From the NCBI GenBank assembly GCA_001029295.1, contig LDXJ01000063.1:248001-312000 (forward strand): 64,000 bases of DNA. The letters are read 5' to 3'. The translations under genes were made by a program, and so were the position numbers. Source of the stretch: Peptococcaceae bacterium CEB3. GTDB lineage: Bacteria; Bacillota; Desulfitobacteriia; Desulfitobacteriales; Desulfitobacteriaceae. The notes under the pieces are model-generated. The model searched no databases. It was given only the letters and a program-made list of their open reading frames with translations, and was not told where the DNA came from. This document shows positions 51,010-59,559 of the stretch, piece after piece; position 1 is the first letter of the stretch, and each line of letters begins with the position of its first letter.

Positions 51010-51822
51010 ATGGTGAATCAGGCGCAAATGCCGCACGTGTGGACACAACAATCGCTTTCTCAGCAACCGAACAATTCCGGTTCTAATTTCTCCGGCCTAA
51101 ACTCATGTTCGCCGCCACCGATAAGTACGAACCCGGCTTTTCCATCCACCGCGTCTCTGGGGATGTGCACTCCCCTGGCTGTGACCCAAAACGGGGAGGA
51201 TATATTTGTGACCGCCTCCATTCCCGCGGAAGCGATTATCACTTTGCCGACTTTTGCCTTGGAAATAAAGAAAGTCACGAAAAACGTGAAAGTCACTCAA
51301 TGCAGATTTTTTAACGCGATCCCTCCGATCTGCCCGGGCCAGCCGCAGGATACTCCGAAGCTCTTCCTGGGGGGGTTCGTGCGCAAGAACATTCAATATT
51401 CGGAAGCCGTGAGTCAGACATTGACTACCGTGCAAGGCACGATTAGGGACTTTGTTATTGATATTCCCATTTCGTGTGTGCTTAATTTGGGCACCGGCTT
51501 GACGTTACCGGCTACCGGGCTCAGCCAGCAGCAAGTCTATGAATTCGCGACCAGCACGTCTCTTCCGGCTGGATTTGCGGCCAAAGATAAACTGTTGTCG
51601 GCCGATCTCTCGGAGTTCAATGTCTTAAGCAATGAGTTTCTGAACCCGCTGCCCACCTGCACACTGGTTTACAGTCAAATCAATGAAATGGACGAAGCGT
51701 TGGATCGAGTGCCGTTGGCCGGCGGACCTTTTGAAGAAGGAATCTTCAGGACTCTGCAGGAGAAGATGGTTATCGTCATTCAGATAAAGTTAAAGATAAA
51801 GATGTCTCCATGCGGCATTTGA
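51010..51822 (+). CDS. CsxC/SPOCS-like exosporium-type protein, paralogue 1
   Basis: 270 residues from ATG 51010, with AAAGGAG 11 bp upstream. No signal peptide or membrane helix. The protein starts with a Gln/Asn/Ser/Pro-rich segment (PHVWTQQSLSQQPNNSGSNF), then a β-rich core: ITLPTFALEIKKVTKNVKVTQCRFF, KLFLGGFVRKNIQYSEAVSQ, RDFVIDIPISCVLNLG and LSNEFLNPLPTCTLVYSQINEMDEALDR. This pattern resembles the SPOCS/DUF3794-like domain of spore-coat and CsxC exosporium proteins of clostridia. The family name is my best recognition, not certain. It differs from paralogue 2 at its C-terminus (KLKIKMSPCGI). A spore-surface role is inferred. Confidence 0.6.
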   Translation: MVNQAQMPHVWTQQSLSQQPNNSGSNFSGLNSCSPPPISTNPAFPSTASLGMCTPLAVTQNGEDIFVTASIPAEAIITLPTFALEIKKVTKNVKVTQCRFFNAIPPICPGQPQDTPKLFLGGFVRKNIQYSEAVSQTLTTVQGTIRDFVIDIPISCVLNLGTGLTLPATGLSQQQVYEFATSTSLPAGFAAKDKLLSADLSEFNVLSNEFLNPLPTCTLVYSQINEMDEALDRVPLAGGPFEEGIFRTLQEKMVIVIQIKLKIKMSPCGI

Positions 51823-52154
51823 GGCGGGGATAATTCAAGTGTAAAAATGGGATTTACGATGAAGTTGTCTATTGAGATGATTTCACAGTTCTCATCTTGT
51901 GATGTCCGGGTCTGGCGCGGAATGCTTGCGAAATTTGTCACGTCGAGTGCTATGAGAATGATTGCTGTTGGAATTGTTCGGCCGCAGGGGCTTATGCGAA
52001 GCGCCTGCGGTCTTTGTGCGTACTTTATGCTTATCTGGAGGAAAGGGTCAATCTGCGCTGATCCGCGGGGGCTTAAACTTTGGGATCCGGCTATGGTCCT
52101 CGATATCTGTCTTAGGGAAAGACGGGAAACTTTTCGAGGAACTTGGGACATTTA
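51823..52154. other. Intergenic region between CsxC-like paralogues
   Basis: About 330 bp before leader L2 with no supported gene. A 147-codon frame (51847-52290) has no family resemblance and runs into the structured leader, so it is rejected. No obvious terminator was seen, so transcription could read through. Confidence 0.45.
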
Positions 52155-52375
52155 CCCTATAAATACATATATTGCTAGTACAAGGAGGGACAGCGAGGCG
52201 AGGAAGCCGCCGGGAGACAACAAGATTCCACTCCCGGGTGTACGCGGAGGCTTCGGCCGGCAGATGGCCATGTCAGTCTGTCTTTTATGAAACCCAAAGC
52301 CGTGTACTGGCACAACTAACGGGAAGAAACGTAGTGTAATGAAGACGGGTCACGGCGTATCTTGACGAAGGAGAG
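52155..52375 (+). ncRNA. Structured leader L2 of the second CsxC-like gene
   Basis: The second member of the leader pair. P1 AAGCC…GGCTT, P2 CCGGG…CCCGG with a loop AGACAACAAGATTCCACT matching L1, and P3 GCCGTG (52299-52304) with CACGGC (52351-52356). The variable region between P1 and P3 is about half as long as in L1. It ends ~15-20 nt before the ribosome binding site. Confidence 0.6.
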
Positions 52376-52388
52376 GAGCAAACCTAAG

Positions 52389-53174
52389 ATGACGAACCAG
52401 TCGCAAATTCCGCATGTATGGACACAACAATCCCTAATTATGCAACCTGATCCAGCCAGTTGCAACCTTGGCAGCTCAAACCCAAGCTCAACGCTTGATC
52501 CGAACCCGGCTTTTCCTTCCACGGCATCCCTGGGGCAGTGTACTCCCTTGGCCGTGACGCAAAGCGGAACCGACGTTTTTGTCACGGTTTCCATTCCGGC
52601 GGAAGCGATTTTCACTTTGCCAACCTTGGCCTTGGAAATCAAAAGGATTACCAAGAACGTAAAGATCACTCAGTGTAGATTCTTTAACACGATCCCTCCC
52701 ATTGCGTCCGGCCAGCCATCTGATACCCCGAAGCTATTCCTGGCAGGATTCGTGCGCAAAGATATCCAGTATTCACAAGTGCTGACCCAAACCTCCACGA
52801 CGGTGCAGGGGAGTATCCAGGACTTTGTCGTTGACGTCCCAATTTCCTGCGTCGTAAGCTTGGGCACAGGCATCACGGTACCGACCACAACTTTCGGCCA
52901 GCAACAGGTCTATGAATTCGCGACCAGTTCATCCCTTCCCGCGGGATTTGCCAGCAAAGATAAACTATTGTCAGCCGACCTCTCCGAGTTCAACGTCTTA
53001 AGCAACGAGTTCCTGAACAAATTGCCCACCTGCCATCTCGTTTACAGTCAAATCAACGAAATGGATGAGGCGCTGGACCGGGTGCCCTTGGTGGGAGGAC
53101 CCTTCGAAGAAGGTGTTTTCCGGACCGTTCAGGAAAAGATGGTCGTTGTCATTCAGGTCAGGTTAGCCTTCTAA
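52389..53174 (+). CDS. CsxC/SPOCS-like exosporium-type protein, paralogue 2
   Basis: 261 residues from ATG 52389, with GGAGAGGAG upstream. It aligns with paralogue 1 over its whole length: QIPHVWTQQSL, NPAFPSTASLGQCTPLAVTQ, IFTLPTLALEIKRITKNVKITQCRFF, LFLAGFVRKDIQYSQ and LLSADLSEFNVLSNEFLNKLPTCHLVYSQINEMDEALDRVPLVGGPFEEGVF. Differences cluster in the N-terminal Ser/Pro-rich part. It clearly arose by tandem duplication together with its leader. Conserved cysteines (QCRFF, PTC) could form disulphides, common in spore outer layers. Function inferred only. Confidence 0.6.
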   Translation: MTNQSQIPHVWTQQSLIMQPDPASCNLGSSNPSSTLDPNPAFPSTASLGQCTPLAVTQSGTDVFVTVSIPAEAIFTLPTLALEIKRITKNVKITQCRFFNTIPPIASGQPSDTPKLFLAGFVRKDIQYSQVLTQTSTTVQGSIQDFVVDVPISCVVSLGTGITVPTTTFGQQQVYEFATSSSLPAGFASKDKLLSADLSEFNVLSNEFLNKLPTCHLVYSQINEMDEALDRVPLVGGPFEEGVFRTVQEKMVVVIQVRLAF

Positions 53175-53309
53175 AGGAACCTGCCGGTGAAGGTGTTTGC
53201 TGTCGCCGCGCGGTAAGGAGCAAGGACTCCGCTCCAAGGGCTTTGCAGAGAAGAAGCGGAAGGAACGACGCCGGTGCGGAGACTGAGAGAGCCCGGGGAG
53301 GAGGTTCAG

Positions 53310-53480
53310 GTAGGAGAGAGAACTCGGGTAGGAGAACTCCGGTAAGAGAACACGGGTGAGAAAACTTGGGTAAGAGAACTCAGATGCGAAACCTCAGATG
53401 AGAGCGAAGATGAGAGAACTCAGGTGAAGGAACTCGGATGAGAGAGCCCAGACGAGGGAGATAGGATAAGAGAAGACTGG
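53310..53480. repeat. Degenerate minisatellite of GAGAACTCGGGTAA-type units
   Basis: About ten units of 14-18 bp (variants GAGAACTCGGGTAG, GAGAACACGGGTGA, GAGAACTCAGATGC, GAGAACTCAGGTGA) run up to a terminator. There is no coding signal. Confidence 0.7.
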
Positions 53481-53483
53481 GAT

Positions 53484-53520
53484 GTGGGAGGACCCTGGCG
53501 GAGGTCCTCCCACTTTTTTT
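53484..53520 (+). terminator. Strong Rho-independent terminator
   Basis: GTGGGAGGACC and GGTCCTCCCAC pair perfectly (11 bp) around CTGGCGGA, followed by seven T residues. Confidence 0.93.
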
Positions 53521-53904
53521 GGGTGCGCCACGCAATCAAGGAAAATCTTATTCCGCCCGAGCTTACGCCACAGTAGGTTAACCAGCTATATGCCAGCGAA
53601 GCGGACGTCCTGAATGTTGCGTTGTTATGAAAAAAATCCGAAGCGGCCCCAAACTCTCAGCTCTCTCTAAGGTAAAGGCTTTAATATAACAACTGTTCCA
53701 CCAATCACCCCGGAAGGAAAGGTTCCCCTGTGCAGATCGAAGGAGTCGGAGCGGTCGTCACCCCCGGGTAACTTCACCGTGTTGATCGGGAATCGGCCGG
53801 CGGAAAGGAGGAGGCGAGGTCCTGCAGCACGCAGGCACATCTGTGTACAAAACGGTTACTTACGAGTAAATCTTGATTTATATTGAAAAAGGAGAGAGGT
53901 TTAC
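53521..53904 (+). promoter_or_regulatory. Long leader/promoter region of the first Ig-repeat surface protein
   Basis: About 380 bp without a gene. Notable parts: GTCACCCCCGGGTAACTTCACC (53757 on), a relative of 56074-56097; AAGGAGGAGGCGAGG (53800s) similar to the CsxC leaders; hairpins CCTGC/GCAGG and TTACT/AGTAA just before the RBS. A promoter was not firmly identified (a TAATATAAC box lies near 53690). Confidence 0.4.
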
Positions 53905-55764
53905 GTGAAAAAGCGCTTATCTCTGGTGTTGATCCTGAGCATGCTCTTCCTGCTGGTGGTGGGAGCCACAGCGGCCCAGGCCGCTCCCTGGCGCGGGTAC
54001 AACCGGTTTTACGGTCAGGACCGTTTTCAAACTTCCATAGCTATTGCCCGCCAACTTTATCCCGGACAAGTGCAAAATGTAGTGCTCGCTTCAGCTTATA
54101 GTTTTCCGGACGCGCTGGCTGCCAGCACCTTGGCCGCCAAATTAAAGGCCCCTATCATCTTGATTGGACCTCGACTTCGCGATTCAATGGTCAGTGCCGA
54201 GTATGTCAAGAATCATCTGATTGCCGGCGGGACCGTCACGATCGTCGGAGGAATCGGGGTCGTCCCGCAAAGAGTCGAGCAGTGGATGCTGAACAAGGGC
54301 TTCTTGGTGACCCGCTTGGGCGGGACTGACCGTTTTGCCACCGACGCCGACATTGTGAAACAACTGAATGTGCCTCAAGGCACGCCGCTCGTCGTGGCTA
54401 ACGGGTATGATTTCCCCGACGCGCTCGGCATCTCCTCAGTGGCGGCGAGCAAGGGCTGGCCCATCCTGCTGACAGGGGTGAACCGGATCCCGCAAGCCGC
54501 GCTTGATGTCATCAAAAGTGATGCGCCGACGAATATCTACGTGGTGGGCGGTGAAGGGGTCGTGAGCGACAGCGTTTACGCCCAGATCCAGGCCGCCGCT
54601 CCCAGCGCCAGTATGGATCGCTTTGGCGGTGTGGACCGTTTTGAGACCCTTTCGCTCATCCTCAACAAATTCTTCCCCAATCCCAGCCAGATCTATGTAG
54701 CCAACGGGTTTGACTTTGCCGACGCTCTGTCGGGCAGCACCCTGGCGGCCGCAAACGATGCCCCGATTCTTTTGGTTAACCCCGAAAGCGCTCATCTGCC
54801 CGCAGGCGTTCACAATTACTTGGTGACGCTCAGAAATAACGGCGTACAACCCCAGGTGAATGTCCTGGGCGGAGACGGAGCGGTCCCGCGGCGCCTGGTG
54901 GAAAGGATCACCGACATTCTGCAAAGTGGCAGCGTGCCTACGCCCCCGGCCAGCGGGAGTGAAACCCTGGCGGTCAGTAACCCCTCGACGAGCGGATTCA
55001 CGGTATCCCTTAGCCCAGCCTTGAACGGTTTGACTTCGGCCAACTTCACTCTGTCAGACAGTTCGGGGAACCCTGTGGCTATCACCGGAGCGGCGACCGC
55101 CGACAACGGGGCGACCTACACGATCAGCGCCGCTTTGACGGCCGGACAGACCTACACGCTGACGGCAAGTGACACAGGTTATACTTTTGGGAGTGCCCAG
55201 GATGTGACGGTGCCGTCCGCGGCGGTCAGTGTGGCGACGTCGGTCTACGGACCCTCGACAAGCGGCTTTACCGTGGACTTAAGCCCGGCCGTACCGGGTT
55301 TGACGGCAAGCAATTTCACCCTTTCAGACGGTTCGGGAAACCCTGTGGCCATTACCGGGGCGACGACCGCTAACAATGGAGCGGCCTATCAGATTAGTGC
55401 CGCCTTGACGTCCGGACAGACCTACGCGGTGACAACGAGCGCCGAGGGTTACACTTTCGGCGGCGCGCAGTATGTGACGGTGCCGTCCGTAACCGTGAGT
55501 GAAACTTTAACCGTACTCAACCCCTCAACGAGCGGATTCACGGTATCCCTGAGCCCCGCCTTGAACGGTTTGACTTCTGCCAGCTTCACTCTGTCAGACA
55601 GTTCGGGGAACCCTGTGGCTATGACCGGAGCGGCGACTGCCGACAACGGGGCGACCTATCAGATTAGTGCCGCTTTAGCGGCCGGACAGACCTATACGCT
55701 GACGGCGAGCGCACCGGACTGCACTTTCGGAACAGCTCAGACTGTGGTGGTTCCGCAAAGTTAA
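53905..55764 (+). CDS. Cell-wall-binding repeat 2 surface protein with three Ig-like repeats
   Basis: 619 residues from GTG, with GGAGAGAGG 6 bp upstream. Signal peptide MKKRLSLVLILSMLFLLVVGATAAQA. Three CW_binding_2 modules (RFYGQDRFQTS, RLGGTDRFATD, RFGGVDRFETL) cover ~residues 30-345. Three ~90-residue β-rich repeats follow (SNPSTSGFTVSLSPALNGLTSANFTLSDSSGNPVAITGA…TYTLTASDTGYTFGSAQDVTVP). Repeats 1 and 3 are almost identical in DNA, repeat 2 less so, indicating recent duplication or gene conversion. No catalytic domain: probably a structural or adhesive S-layer-associated protein. Paralogue of 56394-58055. Confidence 0.9.
   Translation: MKKRLSLVLILSMLFLLVVGATAAQAAPWRGYNRFYGQDRFQTSIAIARQLYPGQVQNVVLASAYSFPDALAASTLAAKLKAPIILIGPRLRDSMVSAEYVKNHLIAGGTVTIVGGIGVVPQRVEQWMLNKGFLVTRLGGTDRFATDADIVKQLNVPQGTPLVVANGYDFPDALGISSVAASKGWPILLTGVNRIPQAALDVIKSDAPTNIYVVGGEGVVSDSVYAQIQAAAPSASMDRFGGVDRFETLSLILNKFFPNPSQIYVANGFDFADALSGSTLAAANDAPILLVNPESAHLPAGVHNYLVTLRNNGVQPQVNVLGGDGAVPRRLVERITDILQSGSVPTPPASGSETLAVSNPSTSGFTVSLSPALNGLTSANFTLSDSSGNPVAITGAATADNGATYTISAALTAGQTYTLTASDTGYTFGSAQDVTVPSAAVSVATSVYGPSTSGFTVDLSPAVPGLTASNFTLSDGSGNPVAITGATTANNGAAYQISAALTSGQTYAVTTSAEGYTFGGAQYVTVPSVTVSETLTVLNPSTSGFTVSLSPALNGLTSASFTLSDSSGNPVAMTGAATADNGATYQISAALAAGQTYTLTASAPDCTFGTAQTVVVPQS
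54961..55761. repeat. Three ~270 bp in-gene repeats encoding Ig-like domains
   Basis: Units start near 54961, 55225 and 55498. Units 1 and 3 share long identical stretches (for example around AACGGTTTGACTTC and GACAGTTCGGGGAACCCTGT). Confidence 0.8.
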
Positions 55765-56393
55765 GCGGGTGTAGTAGGCTCGGCCTGTCTCAGACCGACT
55801 TGTTCGGAAATGTTTAAGCGAAGTATTTGTTTAACCTCCTCGCTAAAACCCTTACGGGAAGTGAGGAGGTTACTTTTTCGTCCTCTGAAGAACATAGGCG
55901 TGACAACTGACAAGTCGGCTGTTTTCAAGATGGAAAGTCTAAATCTCCCGCAGAATGGAACGTGCAGCTCTTCCGCTGGATAGAAAACTTGCTTTTAGGG
56001 TACGCGTTCCAATGACGGTCCAGGAGAGTCCCGCAAATTCGAGGGGTCCTTGCGTATACATTGACGTACCGATGTCACCCCGGGGGAATTTCATCGGAGA
56101 ATTTGAGCGGGCTCATTTGCCATTGTCAAGGAGGTGAGGCAAGCCGCCGCCAATTATCCGGCAGACTGCTATCAGCACATGTGCCGGTAGTGAAGCGGCG
56201 ATTTATACGCATTTGCGGTGAAAGGGACGACCGGGTAATCAGGTCTAAGCCGGCAGTCAGGTTGCCGTAGGCCCTGATAACCGGCGTTGACTTGCGGTAA
56301 CCCGGGGTTCTTCCTGCGGTCAGCGGATCGTGAACCAGTGGCGAATCGCCAAGCGGTGAGTCGTCGTGACTTTGGAGAAGGAGGATGAGTTTC
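55765..56393. other. Intergenic region with terminator and long leader
   Basis: Beyond the terminator (55833-55878) about 510 bp precede the next start. They contain GTCACCCCGGGGGAATTTCA (56074 on) and an AAGCCGCCG…GCGGC stem region with inner CCGGCA/TGCCGG pairing (~56137-56215). No protein-coding signal; probably a structured 5' leader. Confidence 0.45.
55833..55878 (+). terminator. Rho-independent terminator
   Basis: AACCTCCTC (55833-55841) pairs with GAGGAGGTT (55863-55871) around an internal CCC/GGG hairpin and is followed by ACTTTTT. Confidence 0.85.
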
Positions 56394-58055
56394 ATGTTTC
56401 GAAAGAAAATAACAGCCTTGGCTGCTTTGGTGTCCCTGCTGCTCCTCGTCGTAGCGGTTCCCGCACAGGCAGCTCCGTTCTGGAAGGGGAGTCATGACGG
56501 GGCAGAGGGTCATGACGGTCATGGCCATATGCAAGATTGGCGGGATTTTGGGCGCTTGTTTGGGCAGGACAGGTTCGGAACCTCAGTCCGGATAGACGAA
56601 GATATGTATCCCGACCAGGTACAAAACGTAGTTCTGGCTTCCGGCAACGGCTATGCGGACGCACTGTCCGCCAGTGTGCTGGCCCATCAAAAGAATGCTC
56701 CCATCATTCTTGTCAACAATGGCGTAAAGGGCTCCGCTAAGGCTCTGGCTTACGTCAAAGAGCATTTAGTTAAAGGCGGGCACGTCTTCATTGTCGGCGG
56801 AAGAGGTGTCGTCACGTACAATTTGGCGAAACTGCTCAGGCAGTTGGGGTATGTCGTAACCAGGCTCGGGGGCGTGGATCGCTATCAGACGGATACTCTG
56901 GTGGCCCAGCAGCTCAATGTGCCGCTGCACACCCCGATTATTCTAGCCAGCGGTGAGAATTACCCTGATGCGCTGGGCATCTCTTCCGTCGCGGCCAGTA
57001 ACGGCTGGCCCATTCTGCTGAGCGGGCCGAATGCTCTTCCGCAGAGTGTCCGAGATTTTGTTTACAACGATCAGCCGTCACAGACTTACATCATAGGGGG
57101 AACCGGGGTTATCTCGACGAAAGTCCAGGAACAGGTTCAGAGCGTCGCTCCCGGCACCGCGATCACCCGGTTGGGTGGAGCGGACCGCTTCGCGACCCTG
57201 GCCGACATCCTGTTCAAATTCTTCCCTGACCCCACTCAGATCTATGTGGCTAATGGGTATGGGTTTGCCGACGCTTTAGCGGGAAGCCCGCTGGCCGCCG
57301 ACCATAATGCCCCGATTCTTTTGGTCAACCCGAATTCAAACAGCTTGCCGCCTGCGATTGTTACGTATCTCCTGATGCTACAAGCCAAGGGGATCCAGCC
57401 GCAGGTCGCAACACTGGGCGGTACGGCGGCGGTGCCGGACGCGATTCTTCAAGACGTCGCTAATATCCTGAACGGCCAGTATCCTCAAGGGGGCGGGGTG
57501 CCGACTCCGGCCACGATCAGTGAAACCTTAACGGTGAGCAACCCGTCAACGGCCGGATTCACGGTGTCCTTGAGCCCTGCCTTGAACGGTTTGACTTCGG
57601 GCAACTTCACCCTTCTTAACGGTTCAGGCAGTGCTGTGCCCATTACTTCGGTGGCGACGGGCGACAACGGAGCGACCTATTCGATTGGGGCCGCTTTAAC
57701 GGCCGGCCAGACCTACGCGGTGACAGCGAGCGACACAGGTTACGCTTTTGGGGGTACCCACTATGTGACGGTACCGGTCGCGGCGGTCAGCGTGACGACG
57801 TCCGTCTACGGTCCTTCGACTACCGGTTTTACTCTTAACTTGAGCCCTGCCGTACCGGGTTTGACGGCCAACAACTTTACCCTTCTTAACAGTGCGGGCA
57901 GTGCCGTGCCTATCGCGTCGGTGTCAACCGGCGACAACGGAGCAACCTACGGAATTAGCGCCGCCTTGGCAGCCGGACAGACCTATACGGTGACGACGAC
58001 CGACACAGGCTACACTTTCGGAGCTGCCCAGAGTGTGGTGGTTCCGCAGAGCTAA
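56394..58055 (+). CDS. Cell-wall-binding repeat 2 surface protein with two Ig-like repeats and His-rich segment
   Basis: 553 residues from ATG 56394; AAGGAGG abuts an ATG at 56385, so that one is too close. Signal peptide FRKKITALAALVSLLLLVVAVPAQA, then a His/Asp/Gly-rich stretch (SHDGAEGHDGHGHMQDW) that could bind metal, three CW_binding_2 modules (RLFGQDRFGTS, RLGGVDRYQTD, RLGGADRFATL) and two ~90-residue β-repeats of the same type as in the upstream paralogue (NPSTAGFTVSLSPALNGLTSGNFTLLNGSG…). Product of tandem duplication with divergence; one Ig-like repeat fewer. Probably an S-layer-associated structural protein. Confidence 0.9.
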   Translation: MFRKKITALAALVSLLLLVVAVPAQAAPFWKGSHDGAEGHDGHGHMQDWRDFGRLFGQDRFGTSVRIDEDMYPDQVQNVVLASGNGYADALSASVLAHQKNAPIILVNNGVKGSAKALAYVKEHLVKGGHVFIVGGRGVVTYNLAKLLRQLGYVVTRLGGVDRYQTDTLVAQQLNVPLHTPIILASGENYPDALGISSVAASNGWPILLSGPNALPQSVRDFVYNDQPSQTYIIGGTGVISTKVQEQVQSVAPGTAITRLGGADRFATLADILFKFFPDPTQIYVANGYGFADALAGSPLAADHNAPILLVNPNSNSLPPAIVTYLLMLQAKGIQPQVATLGGTAAVPDAILQDVANILNGQYPQGGGVPTPATISETLTVSNPSTAGFTVSLSPALNGLTSGNFTLLNGSGSAVPITSVATGDNGATYSIGAALTAGQTYAVTASDTGYAFGGTHYVTVPVAAVSVTTSVYGPSTTGFTLNLSPAVPGLTANNFTLLNSAGSAVPIASVSTGDNGATYGISAALAAGQTYTVTTTDTGYTFGAAQSVVVPQS

Positions 58056-58315
58056 GCGGGGACCCAGAGAGTCGGCTTGTGAATCCAGAGAGTCGGCTTG
58101 TGACCCACAGACTCTGCGATGAGGGCCTGCCGGCTGGGCATGCTCCCGGTGTCCCCAAGCGAAGGAGATTGGGGGATTAAGGCTGAACTCCGGCTTCCGG
58201 GTTTATAATCGGCGGATGCGTTTTCAGACGGACCCGGTGCCGGACAAACAGACGGATGTGGTGCCGGACAAACAGATGGATGTGGTGTCGGACGAGTGTA
58301 CGGATAATCGCCTGG

Positions 58316-58350
58316 AAAGGCCCCGGGGAGACTCAATCCCCGGGGCCTTT
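58316..58350. terminator. Bidirectional terminator-like hairpin
   Basis: AAAGGCCCCGGGGA and TCCCCGGGGCCTTT pair perfectly over 14 bp around GACTCAA. Confidence 0.8.
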
Positions 58351-58501
58351 CGGCCTTTGTCTCTGGGGCCTTAGAGTATTTGCCCCCGGCTTTGCAGTGC
58401 TTGTTCCGAGGAGATTTCCGCAGGGCGTGCGCGCCGCCCAGTTTTGCGGTGTTGAGGGTGCTCTCCGGCGGTTCGCCGGGATAGTTTGCGGGGACTAGTT
58501 C

Positions 58502-58510
58502 TGCTATAAT
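58502..58510 (+). promoter_or_regulatory. Extended -10 promoter of the acyltransferase gene
   Basis: TGCTATAAT is a perfect extended -10 box, 37 bp before the TTG start. The -35 region is poor. Confidence 0.6.
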
Positions 58511-58546
58511 GAAGCGTAAGGACTGTGCTGAAAAGGGGAAGAAGGG

Positions 58547-59545
58547 TTGAGAAACAAAGTTCTTGACGCGGTCAGAGGGTTTGGGATTCTTCTCGTTATC
58601 TTAGGTCATACCGACGGGCGGCCTCAGCTTTTGATGAAGTTTATCTATTCTTTCCATATGCCCCTGTTCTTTTTTGTCTCGGGGTATCTTTTTAACGCGG
58701 AGAAATTCCGGAAATTCCGCTGGCGGGATTTTTTGCTCTATAAAGGCAGGCGGTACATTCTGCCCTATTTCGCTTTCGCGTTCACCTTTTATCTCCTCTT
58801 CGTGGTCCTGCCGGAAGCCCGGGCTGCTCTCGGAGGGGCGCCGGTGGCGATTCAGCCCCTGGAGAAATACTTGGTCGGCATCTTCTACTCGCGCGGGACG
58901 GCGGCGTGGCTGCCGGTGAGTTCTCCCCTCTGGTTCCTGACCGCTTTGTTCATGACGGAGTTCTTTTTCTTCGCCATTCTTAAGCTGACGCGGACGGATT
59001 TGGCCCGTTTTTGGCTGATTGGGTTGCTGGCGTTTCTCGGTTATCTCACCTCCCTGAAGCTGTCGGTGAAGATCCCCTGGAACGCGGACACCGCCCTGAC
59101 CGCGCTGGCTTTCTTCTACGTCGGCCGGGTGCTGCGGGCGAAAGGGTTTGTTTCCGTGCCCATTGGCTTGAGAGCTATAGGTGCGGCCGCTTTGGTCAGT
59201 TTTTTTGCGGTGCGTTACAACCACATCATTGTCAGTTTTGACGATAACCGTTACGGAGACGGTCTGTTGATGTACGCCGGGGCCCTGGCGGGGATTCTCC
59301 TGGCCTTCGCTTTGGCTCAGCGCTTGGCGGACGGGCGCTTTCTCAGATTTCTCGGCCGGAATACCCTTCTCATCATGGGTTTGGATTTTGCCGTGCTGCG
59401 CTTGGTCAATGTCTTGTTGACCAAGGTAGGTCCGGCCTGGCTCTTGAGTTTTATTCTTCAGGTTCTGATCATAAGCCTGGTGATTGTGGGATTGCGAAAA
59501 GTCCCGTTTCTCTACCGACTCTACTCAGGTAAGGTCGACGGGTAG
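58547..59545 (+). CDS. Acyltransferase family 3 (OafA/NodX-like) membrane protein
   Basis: 332 residues with about ten membrane helices, starting at TTG with GAAGAAGGG upstream. The N-terminal signature DAVRGFGILLVILGHTDG contains the R and H of acyltransferase-3 proteins, followed by FIYSFHMPLFFFVSGYLF. These enzymes O-acetylate or otherwise acylate surface polysaccharides from the cytoplasmic side. The extra periplasmic SGNH domain of OafA is absent. It is followed by other glycan-modifying genes. The acceptor is unknown. Confidence 0.88.
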   Translation: MRNKVLDAVRGFGILLVILGHTDGRPQLLMKFIYSFHMPLFFFVSGYLFNAEKFRKFRWRDFLLYKGRRYILPYFAFAFTFYLLFVVLPEARAALGGAPVAIQPLEKYLVGIFYSRGTAAWLPVSSPLWFLTALFMTEFFFFAILKLTRTDLARFWLIGLLAFLGYLTSLKLSVKIPWNADTALTALAFFYVGRVLRAKGFVSVPIGLRAIGAAALVSFFAVRYNHIIVSFDDNRYGDGLLMYAGALAGILLAFALAQRLADGRFLRFLGRNTLLIMGLDFAVLRLVNVLLTKVGPAWLLSFILQVLIISLVIVGLRKVPFLYRLYSGKVDG

Positions 59546-59559
59546 GAATGGGTCAACGA

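Larger units (their letters stand above)
58056..58546. repeat. Intergenic region with short tandem repeats
   Basis: Two 17-18 bp repeats CAGAGAGTCGGCTTGTGA lie near 58067-58101 and two to three 24 bp units GTGCCGGACAAACAGACGGA… near 58236-58290. The terminator at 58316-58350 and an extended -10 at 58502-58510 lie further on. No gene. Confidence 0.6.

Noticed and set aside
51847-52290. 147-codon frame between the CsxC-like genes
   Set aside because: Runs into the conserved leader and its translation resembles no protein; the RNA interpretation explains the conservation better.
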